From NCBI RefSeq assembly GCF_004114935.1, contig NZ_CP022221.1, forward strand, positions 8,887,001 to 8,951,000: DNA of 64,000 nt, in the 5' to 3' direction. The DNA is from Bradyrhizobium zhanjiangense. GTDB taxonomy: Bacteria > Pseudomonadota > Alphaproteobacteria > Rhizobiales > Xanthobacteraceae. Each line of letters begins with the position of its first letter. The stretch's first letter is position 1. Of this stretch, positions 53,427 through 62,324 are shown piece by piece. The notes under the pieces were generated by a model. The model saw nothing but the letters and a program-made list of their open reading frames with translations, was not told where the DNA came from and ran no database searches. The position numbers and the translations under genes are program-made.

Positions 53427-53741
53427 TCTTCAGAAGCGTTCTTCTTGGTTCAAGAACCCATTGCCGCCCCCCGCGCGACAGGCGCGCGGGCGTCTTGCTG
53501 CGACTGATCGATCCCACTCGTCCAAGATCTGACGTCCGCCGCTCTGGCCCTTCGAGCGTATTCACTGCGAGAAACCCCGTTGTCAGCCTCGTGTAAGTCG
53601 AGAGCTGTCGCCGCGACCGCGTCGCAGCTGTCGCAGCTGCCGTCATGGGACTGTCGCACGAAGATGATCGGTTGCCTCTCATTGTGCGCGCGAATCGCTT
53701 TGTCAGAAGTCGATGGTCGCGCGCGGTGACAGGAGCGGCCG
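53427..53741. other. 315-base gap, no feature recognised
   Basis: The gap carries a short tandem GTCGCAGCTGTCGCAGCTG around 53622-53641 and otherwise no motif. A promoter for the following nuclease gene is expected near its 3-prime end. Confidence 0.45.
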
Positions 53742-54779
53742 ATGCCCGTGGGACTGCTGGAGGTCGAAGGCACCATCGAGGTCAAGCAGTTCTGGCCGGA
53801 GGGGCGGTCGGACGCCGACACCACCAAGGTGGTGGTGACCATCGCGCCGGACGCGATCCGCTTCCGCAAGAACGACACCTCGCCATTCCAGCCGACCCAT
53901 GTCTTCGAGGGCGCCAAGGTCAAGGGCCGCACGTCGACCGCGCCGATCAAGAACGGCAAGCTCACTGTTCGCCTCCAGGGCATCGACGCGCCTGAGCTGC
54001 ACTATCAGCCCTCGCCCCTGTCGACCGCCGAGAAGAAGGGACTGACGGAGGCCAAGAAGCAGGCCTATCACGAGGTCACCCATTCCTACCGGCAATTCCT
54101 CGGCGCCACCGCGAGCAAGGCTCTGCACGATTTCCTCAGCCGTGCCGGCGAAGCCGCGCTTCCCTGCCGGGTGTTCACCCATGTCGATGCGCCGAACGAG
54201 GTGTTCGACACCTATGGAAGGCTGGTCGGCGACATCGAGGTGACGGTCGGAGGCGAGACAATCGACATCAACCACTGGCTGGTCGAACAGGGCTTTGCCT
54301 ATCCGACGTTCTACTCCTCGATGAACGACGACGAGATCAGGGCTATCCTCGCCCTCGCCAAGAGCGCGCGCAGCAAGAAGCTGCCGGTCTGGAAGCATCT
54401 CGCCAAAACGATTGGCGCCTTCGACTTCGACCTGCGCGAGCCCAGGGCTGGCGACACCGCCGTGCTCGCGACCGACAAGGGCCCGGTGATCCCGCCAAAA
54501 CTCTACCGCCGCTACACCAACTGGTCGGCGCGCAAGAAGGCCAAGGTGACGAGCCAGACCTTCCAGAAGTTTTTGGGCGAAGGCTCCGGCGGCAAGCCCG
54601 ACACCTGCTACGAGACCAGCGACTTCCTGGCCAACGGCGTGCACGCGGCAACGCCAAGGAATTTTGCGGAGTTCGTCGAGGGCGGGACAACGATCAAGTT
54701 TCAGCCGGAGGGGCTGGTGTTTGGGGAGGCACCGTCGAGCCTGGTGGGGGCGGATGGGAAGATGATTAGGGAGTTTTGA
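53742..54779 (+). CDS. Thermonuclease (SNase)-like protein
   Basis: The 345-residue protein contains an SNase-like OB-fold region: LTVRLQGIDAPELHY at about 67-81, then the Glu/Arg-bearing segment around DTYGRLVGDIEV and INHWLVEQGFAYPTFYS. These correspond to the Ca-binding and catalytic stretches of staphylococcal nuclease. There is no signal peptide, so it is probably intracellular or tethered, and the family match is partial over the long C-terminal half (FAEFVEGGTTIKFQPEGLVF). It could be a nuclease or a nucleic-acid-binding protein. Confidence 0.7.
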   Translation: MPVGLLEVEGTIEVKQFWPEGRSDADTTKVVVTIAPDAIRFRKNDTSPFQPTHVFEGAKVKGRTSTAPIKNGKLTVRLQGIDAPELHYQPSPLSTAEKKGLTEAKKQAYHEVTHSYRQFLGATASKALHDFLSRAGEAALPCRVFTHVDAPNEVFDTYGRLVGDIEVTVGGETIDINHWLVEQGFAYPTFYSSMNDDEIRAILALAKSARSKKLPVWKHLAKTIGAFDFDLREPRAGDTAVLATDKGPVIPPKLYRRYTNWSARKKAKVTSQTFQKFLGEGSGGKPDTCYETSDFLANGVHAATPRNFAEFVEGGTTIKFQPEGLVFGEAPSSLVGADGKMIREF

Positions 54780-54957
54780 GGGGAGGCGCGCCATGCCGAA
54801 CCGCTTGCGGCGCTCAGCCTCACGGGCCAGCGCTTCAAGGTTACGATCTGATCTCGGCGTCTCCTGCGCCGCGGACGCAGTGAACATCTTCCAAGCTATT
54901 GATCTTTCGCAATCGACCCGGATCGAACGAAAACGTCAGATCGCGCGACAGAGTTGC

Positions 54958-55548
54958 ATGGCTAGATCTGATGATCCCGATGCTTTGCCTAAACCGGATG
55001 AACCTCTGGATCGTACGGTGCGCCTGCCGCCCAACGACTGCTCGCTGGCCGGGACAGTGCAGCAGGGCCGCGACATGATGTTCGCTCAACTCGCCGGCGT
55101 CGACATGGCGGAAGCGGACTTTTACTGGGCAATGTTTCACGATGCGGTGCTCGAAGGCGCCATTTTGGCGCGTTGCGACCTGCGCGGCGCGACCTTCAAT
55201 AGCGCCAATCTGCGCCGAGCCGACCTTCGCGGTGCCAATTGTGGGCTCGACAATCTGGGCGGTTCGACCGATTTCATTGGAGCTGACCTGTCAGGTGCCG
55301 ACTTGCGTCGGGCCAATATCGGTGGTGCGGATTTCACTGGCGCGAAGTTGATCGGCGCCGATCTTTCCGACGCCAATGCCGTCAGTGAGTTGCCTAACTG
55401 GCGTCTCACGTGGTTCAGGGGCGCCGATTTGACCAATGCTCGTCTTGCGGGAGCAAGGCTGAGCGGCGCGACATACGATGATCGCACTGTCTTTCCCCGC
55501 GGGTTCAATCCGAACGAGGCCGGGATGATCCGGTTCATCGGGCGATAG
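54958..55548 (+). CDS. Pentapeptide-repeat protein
   Basis: The 196-residue protein from the ATG at 54958 has an N-terminal unique part and then about ten tandem A(D/N)LXX pentapeptides (LEGAILARCDLRGATFNSAN, GADLSGADLRRANIGGADFT), which fold into a right-handed beta helix. The reading frame opens at 54793, but the first 55 codons have non-coding composition. Such proteins bind other proteins; some mimic DNA and shield gyrase. A function here cannot be assigned. Confidence 0.75.
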   Translation: MARSDDPDALPKPDEPLDRTVRLPPNDCSLAGTVQQGRDMMFAQLAGVDMAEADFYWAMFHDAVLEGAILARCDLRGATFNSANLRRADLRGANCGLDNLGGSTDFIGADLSGADLRRANIGGADFTGAKLIGADLSDANAVSELPNWRLTWFRGADLTNARLAGARLSGATYDDRTVFPRGFNPNEAGMIRFIGR

Positions 55549-56050
55549 ATGTAGGTGGTGGACGTGAACATCTTCGAATTGCGGTGGCAGGGCATTCGAT
55601 TGAGCGGCGAGTAAGTCCCGTGATTGCTGCAACGTCTCGCCAAGCTGAGCCTGGGGACGACGGAGCGACGAGCACCGGCACCGAACAGTCCTAGGCAAGC
55701 CGATCACGAGTCTCGGCTCCTTCGAACACCGCTTGGGCTGCTGCGGCGGTTCCGTCGCGGCCAGCTTCAGCGTCTTGCGAAGACGTCGGCACGTCGTGCT
55801 CCCTGACGACAAGTGCAACAGATCCGAACCTCGATTGGAATTTGTCAAAATTAGAATCGCTCCAGCCAGAAGGCGAATAGAGGGTAAGCTGCTCTTGCTG
55901 CTCACTTACTTATTTTTCCGAAACCTTGCGAAATGACGCCGAGCATCCCGCGAGTGAAGGTGCTGGACGAGTTTAGATTAATTCCAACCTGAGGTGTATT
56001 GTCACACCTTCGTGTGTCGCTGTAGGCCGCGTCCCACAGGCTTTTCTTTG
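55549..56050. other. 502-base gap without a gene
   Basis: No reading frame of convincing length, repeat or RNA gene was found. The part from about 55850 to 55985 is relatively AT-rich and is the likely promoter region of the envelope module that follows. The function of the remainder is unknown. Confidence 0.5.
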
Positions 56051-56965
56051 ATGGGGACGACAGTGAAGCGTTTGGTGGGACCGATATGCGCGGCAGCTGT
56101 GATGCTGACCGCTTGTCAGGCGCGTGCAGGGGAATCGCCGTTCGGCTGGATCTACACCGCCGATGTGCATCCGCAGGGCACGTTTGAATACGAACACAAA
56201 TCGTTCATGCAGTCAGGGCAGTCGCAGGGACAGTATTTTTTCATGCAGAACAAGGAGGAGATCGAATATGGTCTCACCAACCAGCTGCAGATTTCCGGTT
56301 ATTTCAACTGGAGTTATGCCAACGCCTTCCGCAACGGCTTCGACGGGACGACGGGCGGACCGGGCGTGACTCAGTTTCTCGATGCTTCCTTCGACCCGTA
56401 CTCGCGTTACGAGAAGACTCGCTTCGATTCGGTTTCCTTCGAGGCGATCTATCAGGTTCTCAATCCCGTGACCGATCCGATCGGGCTCGCGCTCTACATC
56501 GAACCGGAGATCGGGCCGAGGGAGAAGGAGCTGGAATGGCGGGTGATCTTGCAGAAGAACTTCCTGGAGGATCGCCTCATTGCCGCTATTAATATCATGG
56601 GCAAGCATGAGCGCGAGGTGTACGCCGACGGCTCGATCGAAAGAGCTTCGCCGATCGACGTGACCTTCGGCATGTCCTATCTCGTGATGCCGAACTGGAT
56701 GATCGGCTTCGAGACCCGCGTCCACAACGAATTCACCGGCTACTGGTTCAACAATCCCGAACATTCCGCATTCTTTGCCGGACCCGTCATCCACTACGCG
56801 CAGAAGGAATTCTGGTGGACGCTGGCCTGGCGTCACCAACTGCCGATGGTCATCACCTACAACGAGGATCAGGCGTCAGTGGTGAAGCACGGACGCATCT
56901 ACGGCGACGAGCACGCGCGCGACGAGGTGATGTTCCGCCTCGGCGTGCCGTTCGCTGTGAAATGA
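56051..56965 (+). CDS. Outer-membrane-like protein of the flavinylation module (DUF6662-like)
   Basis: The 304-residue protein starts with a signal peptide (MGTTVKRLVGPICAAAVMLT); ACQARAG contains a Cys that could make it a lipoprotein. The mature part has alternating beta-strand pattern with many Tyr/Trp/Phe (EYEHKSFMQSGQSQGQYFFM, TGYWFNNPEHSAFFAGPVIH) as in outer-membrane barrels. It resembles a family listed as DUF6662, though I recognise this only by pattern. It starts the operon with the FMN-binding, ApbE and His-rich membrane genes. Role unknown. Confidence 0.68.
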   Translation: MGTTVKRLVGPICAAAVMLTACQARAGESPFGWIYTADVHPQGTFEYEHKSFMQSGQSQGQYFFMQNKEEIEYGLTNQLQISGYFNWSYANAFRNGFDGTTGGPGVTQFLDASFDPYSRYEKTRFDSVSFEAIYQVLNPVTDPIGLALYIEPEIGPREKELEWRVILQKNFLEDRLIAAINIMGKHEREVYADGSIERASPIDVTFGMSYLVMPNWMIGFETRVHNEFTGYWFNNPEHSAFFAGPVIHYAQKEFWWTLAWRHQLPMVITYNEDQASVVKHGRIYGDEHARDEVMFRLGVPFAVK

Positions 56966-56984
56966 AGTTTCGAGGCGGGGCAGC

Positions 56985-57440
56985 ATGAAGTGGACACCAC
57001 TCCTCGCCGCGCCGGCAGCGATCGTTCTGATCGCGCCGGCTGGCGCCACCGTGTATATGAGTGAACAGCAGGCGATGCAGGCGATCTTTCCCGGCGCATC
57101 GTTCGTCCCCGGCGGCAGGGCGGGAGTCTTCCGCGCCTCCTCGGGAGGGATCGTCGTGATCGACCGCGTGCTCGGCAAGCACGAATACATCAAATACGCC
57201 GTCGGCATCACCGCCGGCGGCACGGTCAAGCATATCGAAATCCTCGAATACAACGAATCCTATGGCTACGAGGTTCGCGAGGCCTCGTGGCGCTCGCAAT
57301 TCATAGGCAAGAGCGCGAGCTCGCCGCTGCAGCTCAATGTCGATATCAAGAACATCAGCGGCGCGACCTTGTCGTGCAAGCACATTACCGATGGCGTGAG
57401 ACGTGTTGTCGGGCAGTACCAGAGTCTGAGGGGGCAGTAG
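56985..57440 (+). CDS. Periplasmic FMN-binding-domain protein
   Basis: The 151-residue protein has a signal peptide (MKWTPLLAAPAAIVLIAPAG, cleaved near ATV) and one FMN_bind domain. Residues 120-131 read DIKNISGATLSC, the motif at which ApbE attaches FMN to the Thr (T128). Upstream are the domain's usual IVVIDRVLGKHEYIKYAVGI and EILEYNESYGYEVRE stretches. The neighbouring ApbE is the presumed modifying enzyme. It should act as a periplasmic one-electron carrier between the membrane protein at 58262 and an unknown partner. Confidence 0.8.
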   Translation: MKWTPLLAAPAAIVLIAPAGATVYMSEQQAMQAIFPGASFVPGGRAGVFRASSGGIVVIDRVLGKHEYIKYAVGITAGGTVKHIEILEYNESYGYEVREASWRSQFIGKSASSPLQLNVDIKNISGATLSCKHITDGVRRVVGQYQSLRGQ

Positions 57441-57442
57441 CC

Positions 57443-58258
57443 ATGAGGCGCGCACGACCGCTGCTGGGCACGATCGTGGAGATCGAGGTCGAGGGCGTCG
57501 CGCAAGCCGACGCTGAACGAGCGGTTGCCCGCGCCTTCGAGGCGGTATTGCTGGTTCAGCGTCTGATGAGCTTCCACGATGCAGGTAGCGACATCGGACG
57601 CATCAACCGCGCGGCGTTCCGAAAGCCCGTGACAGTCCATCCCTGGACGGCGCGGGTTCTGCGTCACGCGGCAGCGTTTCATGCAGCAAGCAACGGCCTG
57701 TTCGACTGCGCGGTCGGCTTCGAGCTGATGCGCCGCGAGTTGCTGCCGTCCAACGACCTCGACCATGTCTGTGAAGGCGACTTCAGCGCAGTCCGCCTGT
57801 CGGAGGATCGGTCCGTGCGTTTGACGGCACCGGTGGCAATCGACCTTGGCGGAATCGCCAAGGGCTACGCGGTGGATCGCGCCGTCGCCTCGCTTCGCGC
57901 TGCGGGCGTCCGATGCGCGACTGTCAACGCCGGCGGCGATCTGCGCGTCATGGGCGAGATCGACCAGCCGATCCATGTGCACGTTCCAGGCCGGGGCTTG
58001 CTGCAGGCCGGACTGTTGCGCAACGGCGCCATCGCGACCTCCTCCTCCTTCGCCACTGTCGGCCGGAACGGAGCGCTGGAATCGCCGGACTCCACAACCG
58101 ATAGACGAGCCTATTCGGTCGTCGCACCAAGCTGCATCGTCGCGGACGCTTTGACAAAGATTCTGGTCCAGAGCGCCGAGCCGCAGCATCCCTGCTTCGG
58201 TCGCTTCGGCGCGACGGCTTTCATCAGCGGCGGTGATCTCCAGCCAATGGCGGCCTGA
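57443..58258 (+). CDS. apbE: FAD:protein FMN transferase ApbE
   Basis: The 271-residue protein belongs to the ApbE family, which transfers FMN from FAD to a Thr or Ser of target proteins. Seen: RPLLGTIVEIEVEG at the N-terminus, AIDLGGIAKGYAVDRAV at 132-148, NAGGDLRVMG near 162 and VADALTKILV near the end, where the Mg-binding residues lie. No signal peptide or lipobox is obvious, so export or cytosolic action is unresolved. It starts three bases after the FMN-binding gene and three bases before the membrane gene. Confidence 0.88.
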   Translation: MRRARPLLGTIVEIEVEGVAQADAERAVARAFEAVLLVQRLMSFHDAGSDIGRINRAAFRKPVTVHPWTARVLRHAAAFHAASNGLFDCAVGFELMRRELLPSNDLDHVCEGDFSAVRLSEDRSVRLTAPVAIDLGGIAKGYAVDRAVASLRAAGVRCATVNAGGDLRVMGEIDQPIHVHVPGRGLLQAGLLRNGAIATSSSFATVGRNGALESPDSTTDRRAYSVVAPSCIVADALTKILVQSAEPQHPCFGRFGATAFISGGDLQPMAA

Positions 58259-58261
58259 TCC

Positions 58262-58765
58262 ATGCGCCTCGGCTTTGTTCAAAAGAGCGCTGTCTGGACC
58301 GCAACCGCGGTGGTCGCGCTGACCGGCGCCGCCTGGTTCGTTCTGCACGACCTCGTCGACGCCGAGCCCAGTGAATCCGAACGATTGCTATTGATGCTCC
58401 ACGGCATCTCGGCCTATGCAGTTTTGATCGCAATCGGCTCGCTGCTGCCGTTGCACGTGCGGTCGGGCTGGCACCGGCGCCGCAAGCGATGGACCGGCGG
58501 CACCACGCTGGCCATGCTTGCCTTGCTCGCCATGACAGGTCTCGTGCTCTATTACGGGGGCGAACAAACGCGGGAGCCGGCCCGGTGGATCCACATCGCC
58601 ATCGGGATTGCATGCATGGGGTTGTTTCCTATCCACGCGCTACTTGCGGCAACGGTCAGGCGCAGCGCTGACAGCGCGATATCATCTCGGGATGGCGCGG
58701 CGGAGAGCGAGAGTCGCGGCGCATCCGCAATCACCGGTCGACGCACCGAAGCGCTTTCGCAGTGA
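58262..58765 (+). CDS. His-rich four-helix membrane protein of the flavinylation module (DUF4405/PepSY-like)
   Basis: The 167-residue protein has helices at about 10-29, 42-63, 82-98 and 108-131, with His at 29, 47, 65, 71, 111 and 125. Pairs of His within membrane helices are typical of b-type heme ligands in small cytochrome b561/DUF4405-type proteins. The C-terminus is a polar tail. Immediate linkage to apbE (three bases) and the FMN-binding protein suggests it passes electrons across the membrane to the flavin. The family name is a judgement from pattern. Confidence 0.65.
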   Translation: MRLGFVQKSAVWTATAVVALTGAAWFVLHDLVDAEPSESERLLLMLHGISAYAVLIAIGSLLPLHVRSGWHRRRKRWTGGTTLAMLALLAMTGLVLYYGGEQTREPARWIHIAIGIACMGLFPIHALLAATVRRSADSAISSRDGAAESESRGASAITGRRTEALSQ

Positions 58766-59064
58766 AATTCCATTCGATTTGGAACCCAGCCAGCGCTGCA
58801 CGGCTGTGGAGCCTCGCTGTTAGGCTAGGCGCCGTCCCATGAAAACGCCACGCGGATAACCACGCTTTCTCTATCCTGTGTGGCGAGTTGCAACGATTCG
58901 TCGAGAGGCGGACTCCCTGATGAGATCGACAGGAAGCGCAACGAAAGGGAATCCGAACCCTGTCTCTTTCCCGTCAAACTTGGTTCAGCATTCATTCAAG
59001 CGCGAATGCCTATTTTTCCCGGAATAGGTTCCTCGTATCGCCTCTTAGAGTCGGGAGAGTTGTC

Positions 59065-59358
59065 ATGAAACTGAAGAGTGCACTTCTGGCCACCGCGTTT
59101 GCCTTTACGGCACTGTCCACGCTACCGGCGCTCGCCCATGACGAGTGGGACAATGGGCACCGCGCATTTCATGACGAGCTCGGCGAAGCTCATGAACGGG
59201 CGCACGAGGAAGGGTTTGAGAGCCGTGCCGAGCATCGCGCCTATCACCGCGCCCTCCGCGACTTGCACGGGGGCTATCATGAGGATCGCGGCGACTACAG
59301 CTATTATCGGCCGCGCTACAATTATTACTATCCCAATTACCGCAGTTGGGGATGGTAG
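59065..59358 (+). CDS. Small secreted His/Tyr-rich protein
   Basis: The 97-residue protein has a signal peptide (MKLKSALLATAFAFTALSTL, cleaved after ALA) and a mature part full of His, Glu and Tyr (HDEWDNGHRAFHDELGEAHE; ending NYRSWGW). The pattern suggests metal binding in the periplasm. It is followed by copC after 24 bases, which supports a link to copper. GGGAGAG precedes the ATG. Uncharacterised. Confidence 0.7.
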   Translation: MKLKSALLATAFAFTALSTLPALAHDEWDNGHRAFHDELGEAHERAHEEGFESRAEHRAYHRALRDLHGGYHEDRGDYSYYRPRYNYYYPNYRSWGW

Positions 59359-59382
59359 GCTTCGAGGCGAGGAGAATGAAAT

Positions 59383-59757
59383 ATGCGCGCTAGACTTTTA
59401 GCCATCAGCGCGGGCATCGGCCTCGCCCTTGCTGCGACCGAAGCAATGGCTCATCCTAAGCTCACATCCTCTGCTCCACCGTCGGATGGCATAGAGCGCG
59501 CCGCGCCCACGACCAAGGAAATCCGCCTGAACTTCTCGGAAGGAGTTATTGCCAAATTTTCAGGCCTGGAGTTGCGGGACGAGAGTGGCAAGTCGATTGC
59601 TACAGGTACCCCGGCAGTCGACCTGAAGGACAAGAAGCAGCTTGTCGTGCCTCTCGATGCGCCGTTGCCGGCCGGCAAGTACCGGGTGATATGGCACGCG
59701 GTCTCTGAGGACACCCACCGCGTCAAAGGCGAATACACCTTCACTATCGGCAACTAG
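59383..59757 (+). CDS. copC: Copper-binding periplasmic protein CopC
   Basis: The 124-residue protein has a signal peptide (MRARLLAISAGIGLALAATE) cleaved before HPKLTSS, so the mature N-terminal His can bind Cu(II). The beta-sandwich of CopC follows, with IRLNFSEGVIAKFSGLELRD and the C-terminal WHAVSEDTHRVKGEYTFTIG supplying the second His. It lies between a His-rich secreted protein and a decayed copD. Confidence 0.88.
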   Translation: MRARLLAISAGIGLALAATEAMAHPKLTSSAPPSDGIERAAPTTKEIRLNFSEGVIAKFSGLELRDESGKSIATGTPAVDLKDKKQLVVPLDAPLPAGKYRVIWHAVSEDTHRVKGEYTFTIGN

Positions 59758-59759
59758 TC

Positions 59760-60149
59760 GTGGAGCTATGGCTCGTCCTCGTCCGCTTCGTGCATTACGC
59801 GACGTCCCTCGTCCTAGTGCTGTTTCCTTTGTACGCCTATCCGCGAGCGGCAAGTCGCGGCGGTGGCAGCCGTGGGCTGGCAATCTCGCTGTCGGTTTCA
59901 CTTCTCATCCTTGCCAGCGGCGCGAAAGACAATGCACATTTGCTGCAGCACAGGAGTTGAGAGAGCGCCGCCTTCTGCGATGCGTCGGGATGCTTCATCA
60001 GGTCCATAAGCTACGCGGAGGGTGGCAGTGCACTCAATTGACGGTTGGAAGGTCGCAACTGCTGCAACACCCCGCCGAGCCGGCCGAGTCGGTGGTTTGC
60101 AGGCGCGCTGCTAACCGACATGAGCGCGACGGCACTGGCCGCGGCCTGA
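59760..60149 (+). pseudogene. Truncated remnant of copD
   Basis: A GTG two bases after the copC stop opens MELWLVLVRFVHYATSLVLV, like the start of CopD copper-import membrane proteins, but stops after 66 codons at 59958-59960. In the same frame a later stretch, RWFAGALLTDMSATALAAA ending at 60149, resembles the next part of CopD. About 130 bases between them are out of character and no long C-terminal part follows before the tRNA. The gene looks interrupted and truncated; resemblance is by eye only. Confidence 0.5.
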
Positions 60150-60177
60150 GCCGGCCCGCGATCTTTCCACCAAACAC

Positions 60178-60204
60178 AAATGGCCCGCGTCGCGCGGGCC
60201 ATTT
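60178..60204 (-). terminator. Intrinsic terminator of the initiator tRNA
   Basis: A perfect 12-base stem, AAATGGCCCGCG-TCG-CGCGGGCCATTT, lies 27 bases past the tRNA end on its coding strand, followed there by TGTGTTTGG. The A/T-rich stem ends would also work in the opposite direction. Confidence 0.8.
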
Positions 60205-60231
60205 TCGTATCGGATCCGGTCAATCCGAATT

Positions 60232-60308
<77 letters not shown>

Positions 60309-60618
60309 TTAAACACTTGCTTTGCCTTCGCCAAAAGCCGGCGACGGTCGGTTGAGGCCCGCGCTGTTCGCGTGGCTTGCCTCACTCGTCCCAAAGGCTT
60401 CCTTGGAAGGCAACCCAGGGCAACGCCCATCGGGTGCGGGGCGTATGTATCAAGGCGGGCCGGCTTTGGAAAGGGCTGCGGGAACGTTTTTTTCGACTTT
60501 ATGACAACGGATGGACCGATTTTGGGTCCGTTTGGCATGCACTTGCCAGGAGTTCCGCAAAGGGCCAGCTTGGCCGCAACAAAATCAGGGCCAGACGCCC
60601 ATTTTAGGGAGGAACGCC
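60309..60618. other. 310-base gap between tRNA and aldehyde dehydrogenase gene
   Basis: It must hold the tRNA promoter (left side, read leftward) and the dehydrogenase promoter. No repeat or gene of good quality was found; reading frames here are short and of poor composition. Confidence 0.5.
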
Positions 60619-62076
60619 ATGGACCGTGCCTTGGATCACGCCTTGGACCAGTCCCTGACAAGCACCCCGCTGCGGGCGCTGGAGGATGCCTTCCATGCCA
60701 TGATTGCGCGGTCGCGGACCGAGCCGGCGCCTGACCTCGCCGAGCGGCTCGACCGGCTGGCGCGGCTGCGCGCGGTGGTCGCGGACAACGAGGAGCGCTT
60801 CCGGCAGGCGATCTCGGCCGATTTCGGCCACCGCTCGGCGGTCGAGACCACGATTGCCGAGACCATGCTGGTCTTCTCCGAGATCCGGCATGCGACAAAA
60901 CACCTGAAGAGCTGGATGACACCGCAGCGCGTTGCCACCGCGCTGCAATTCCTGCCCGCGCGCAACCGGCTGATGCCGCAGCCGCTCGGCGTGGTCGGCA
61001 TCATCGCGCCCTGGAATTATCCGCTGCAGCTCACGCTCGCGCCCGCGATCGGCGCCATCGCCGCCGGCAACCGTGTCATCATCAAGCCGAGCGAGCTCGT
61101 GCCGCACTTCTCGGCGCTGCTGAAGGAGACGGTCGGGCAGAGGTTCGATGCCACCGAAGTGCTCGTCACCGGCATCGAGGACGAGATCGCAAAGGGCTTT
61201 GCGCGCCTGCCGTTCGATCATCTCGTCTTCACCGGCTCGACGCGGGTCGGGCGGCTGGTCGCGGAGGCTGCGGGACGCAATCTGACGCCTGTCACGCTCG
61301 AGCTCGGCGGCAAGTCGCCGGCGATCATCGACGCCTCGGCGGATCTCGATGAGGCGGCCGAGCGCATCGCTTATGGAAAGCTGCTCAATGCCGGCCAGAC
61401 CTGCATCGCGCCGGATTATGTGCTGGTGCCGGAGAATTCGGTGCAATCCTTTGCCGAAAAGGTGCGCACACAGATGCGGCGCATGTTCGGCACCGATCCC
61501 GCCGACAAGGACTACACCTCCGTCATCTCCGACCGGCATTATGCGCGGCTCGAAGGCCTCGTCGCGGATGCCGCGCAGCGCGGCGCCAAGATCCTGCAAC
61601 CGGCAAAGCCCGACGATCCCAACTGGAAGGCGCACCGCAAATTCCCGCCGACGCTGATCCTCAGTGCGACCGAAGCGATGGCAGTGATGCAGGAGGAGAT
61701 CTTTGGGCCCGTGCTGCCGGTGCTGGGCTATCGCGATCCGGCCGACGCCATCGCCTTCGTCAACGCCCGCGACCGGCCGCTGGCGCTGTACTGGTTCGGC
61801 AAGGACAGCAACGCGCGCGACGAGGTGCTGGCGCGCACCATCTCCGGCGGCGTCACAATCAACGACTGCCTGTTCCACTTCACGCAAGTCAACCAACCGA
61901 TGGGCGGCGTCGGCGCATCCGGCACCGGCGCCTATCACGGCGAATGGGGCTTTCGCACCTTCAGCAAGCTGAAGCCGGTGTTCTATCGCTCCAAGTTCAA
62001 CCGCCTCGCCGACCTCTATCCGCCCTATGGCGGCAAGATCGCGCGGCTGGAGAAGTTGATGCGGTTCATGTCGTAG
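60619..62076 (+). CDS. Coniferyl-aldehyde-type aldehyde dehydrogenase
   Basis: The 485-residue enzyme is an NAD(P)-dependent aldehyde dehydrogenase. Seen: GVVGIIAPWNYPLQLTLAPA, LELGGKSPAIIDASADLDEA with the general-base Glu, and NAGQTCIAPDYVLVP with the catalytic Cys near residue 265. The overall pattern, including the C-terminal MGGVGASGTGAYHGEWGFRT, fits the coniferyl-aldehyde dehydrogenase group. GGGAGG before the ATG at 60619 fixes the start. It could oxidise coniferaldehyde, vanillin or 4-hydroxybenzaldehyde and so serve the hydroxycinnamate pathway 40 kb away. Confidence 0.83.
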   Translation: MDRALDHALDQSLTSTPLRALEDAFHAMIARSRTEPAPDLAERLDRLARLRAVVADNEERFRQAISADFGHRSAVETTIAETMLVFSEIRHATKHLKSWMTPQRVATALQFLPARNRLMPQPLGVVGIIAPWNYPLQLTLAPAIGAIAAGNRVIIKPSELVPHFSALLKETVGQRFDATEVLVTGIEDEIAKGFARLPFDHLVFTGSTRVGRLVAEAAGRNLTPVTLELGGKSPAIIDASADLDEAAERIAYGKLLNAGQTCIAPDYVLVPENSVQSFAEKVRTQMRRMFGTDPADKDYTSVISDRHYARLEGLVADAAQRGAKILQPAKPDDPNWKAHRKFPPTLILSATEAMAVMQEEIFGPVLPVLGYRDPADAIAFVNARDRPLALYWFGKDSNARDEVLARTISGGVTINDCLFHFTQVNQPMGGVGASGTGAYHGEWGFRTFSKLKPVFYRSKFNRLADLYPPYGGKIARLEKLMRFMS

Positions 62077-62171
62077 GCTGTCTCAACGCCTCAATCACGC
62101 CGACGCTGATCGGTGGCAACACCAATGCACCGACCATCATGATCGCGGAGAAGGCGGCGGATATGCGGTAG

Positions 62172-62322
62172 CTCTTCTCCCTCTCCCCGTTCTTACGGGG
62201 AGAGGGTTGGGGGCCTCTATCCGCGAACTCGGTGGGAGACGGACTCGCGGAGGCTCCCCCTCACCCGGAATTTGCTGCGCAAATTCCGGCCTCTCCCCGC
62301 ACGCGGGGAGAGGCGAAGACAC
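62172..62322. repeat. CCTCTCCCC/GGGGAGAGG palindromic repeat
   Basis: TCCCTCTCCCCGTTCTTACG on the left and CCTCTCCCCGCACGCGGGGA on the right frame GGAATTTGCTGCGCAAATTCC, a hairpin also present in the copy at 21211. It lies between converging genes, where it may end both transcripts. Confidence 0.78.
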
Positions 62323-62324
62323 GC

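Noticed and set aside
53427..53741. Tandem GTCGCAGCTGTCGCAGCTG as a regulatory repeat
   Set aside because: Only two units, and no second copy or palindrome nearby.
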